Assembly: GCA_002432565.1 (NCBI GenBank)
Contig: DJFP01000266.1
Coordinates: 1 to 6,037, forward strand
Reading direction: 5' to 3'
Origin: Flavobacteriales bacterium UBA5869
Lineage (GTDB): Bacteria > Bacteroidota > Bacteroidia > Flavobacteriales_D > Crocinitomicaceae
DNA length: 6,037 bases
The notes beneath the pieces were generated by a model. That model did no database searches. It had not been told where the DNA came from and worked only from the letters and a program-made list of their open reading frames with translations. Position numbers and translations under genes: made by a program. This document shows, one piece after another, positions 5,625-6,037 of this stretch; positions within the stretch are counted from its first letter, which is position 1; each line of letters starts with the position of its first letter.

Positions 5625-6037
5625 ATGAATTTGCAAAATGATTTGATCTTACGTGCTGCAAAAGGCGAAGATATTGAACGCTACCCGGTTTGGTTAATGC
5701 GCCAGGCAGGAAGGATTTTACCGGAATACCGCGCTGTTCGCGAGAGTGTGAGCGGATTTAAAGAATTGGTGGAAAATCCTGCTTTGGCTGCGGAAGTGAC
5801 CATTCAGCCGGTTGATATCCTGGATGTGGATGCTGCGATAATATTTTCAGATATCCTGGTAATCCCGGAAGCGATGAATATTCCTTACCAGATGATCGAA
5901 AAACGCGGCCCCTGGTTCGAGCATACTATCCGTTCGGAAGAAGAAGCCAAACGTTTGGAATTTGACTTTGATATCGAAGATCGTTTAGGCTACGTGCTGG
6001 AAGCAATCCGCTTGACGGTAAAACAACTGAACGGACG
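5625..6037 (+). CDS. hemE: Uroporphyrinogen decarboxylase, N-terminal 137 codons (3' end outside window)
   Basis: HemE is a cytoplasmic enzyme that removes the four acetate carboxyls of uroporphyrinogen III to give coproporphyrinogen III in heme biosynthesis. I translated the frame by hand from the ATG at 5625, and it is open to the edge. The first family signature is complete: [15 protein letters not shown] (21-35), with the substrate-binding arginines R26 and R30. The catalytic aspartate is D76 in IIFSDIL (72-78), and the GPWF segment (95-98) is in the normal place. The N-terminus [11 protein letters not shown] (5-15) fits the family's usual start, which supports this ATG. HemE is usually about 340 residues, so some 200 lie beyond the window. 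No Shine-Dalgarno is seen; the -7 box suggests a near-leaderless transcript of its own. Confidence 0.96.
   Translation, partial: MNLQNDLILRAAKGEDIERYPVWLMRQAGRILPEYRAVRESVSGFKELVENPALAAEVTIQPVDILDVDAAIIFSDILVIPEAMNIPYQMIEKRGPWFEHTIRSEEEAKRLEFDFDIEDRLGYVLEAIRLTVKQLNG

Noticed and set aside
5448..5636. Minus-strand open frame across the ung/hemE junction
   Set aside because: It overlaps the ung C-terminus, the terminator hairpin and the hemE start, and has no recognisable content.
1..6037. CRISPR array, tRNA/rRNA gene, insertion sequence or attachment site
   Set aside because: No regularly spaced repeats, no cloverleaf or rRNA-like sequence, and no transposase or integrase coding region were seen on either strand.

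Overview
The window looks like an ordinary chromosomal segment of a Bacteroidota bacterium, most likely from the Flavobacteriales. The evidence is a PorP/SprF-family outer-membrane protein (tied to the type IX secretion system, which is confined to this phylum), Bacteroidota-type -7 promoter boxes (TAnnTTTG) just upstream of several genes, no clear Shine-Dalgarno sequences, and AT-rich intergenic DNA with 'AATTACGAATT'-type repeats. A family such as Crocinitomicaceae is possible, but that is an impression and not shown here.

Layout from left to right. 1-782 (-): the first 260 codons of holA (DNA polymerase III delta), running off the left edge. 783-936: divergent intergenic region with two perfect-arm inverted repeats and copies of a short repeat. 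937-1374 (+): a small stand-alone PD-(D/E)XK nuclease-like protein with the HsdR N-terminal fold. 1375-1569: non-coding, with degenerate short-period repeats. 1570-2019 (-): a barstar-like protein with a GTG start and an N-terminal extension, and no toxin gene beside it. 2049-2080: a strong intrinsic terminator for prfC. 2098-3702 (-): prfC (peptide chain release factor 3). 3703-3920: non-coding, with a promoter box, a repeat copy and several hairpins. 3921-4805 (-): a PorP/SprF-family protein. 4806-4860: short divergent spacer. 4861-5535 (+): ung (uracil-DNA glycosylase). 5536-5624: a likely ung terminator abutting a promoter box. 5625-6037 (+): the first 137 codons of hemE (uroporphyrinogen decarboxylase), running off the right edge.

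The genes do not form one pathway. holA, prfC, ung and hemE are housekeeping genes for replication, translation termination, base-excision repair and heme synthesis. The accessory-looking part is 937-2019, where the nuclease-like gene and the barstar-like gene converge. I see no clear new multi-gene system. The points most worth a second look are the orphan barstar with altered toxin-facing positions, the duplicated IVECK segment in the nuclease-like protein, and promoter boxes that sit almost on the start codon.
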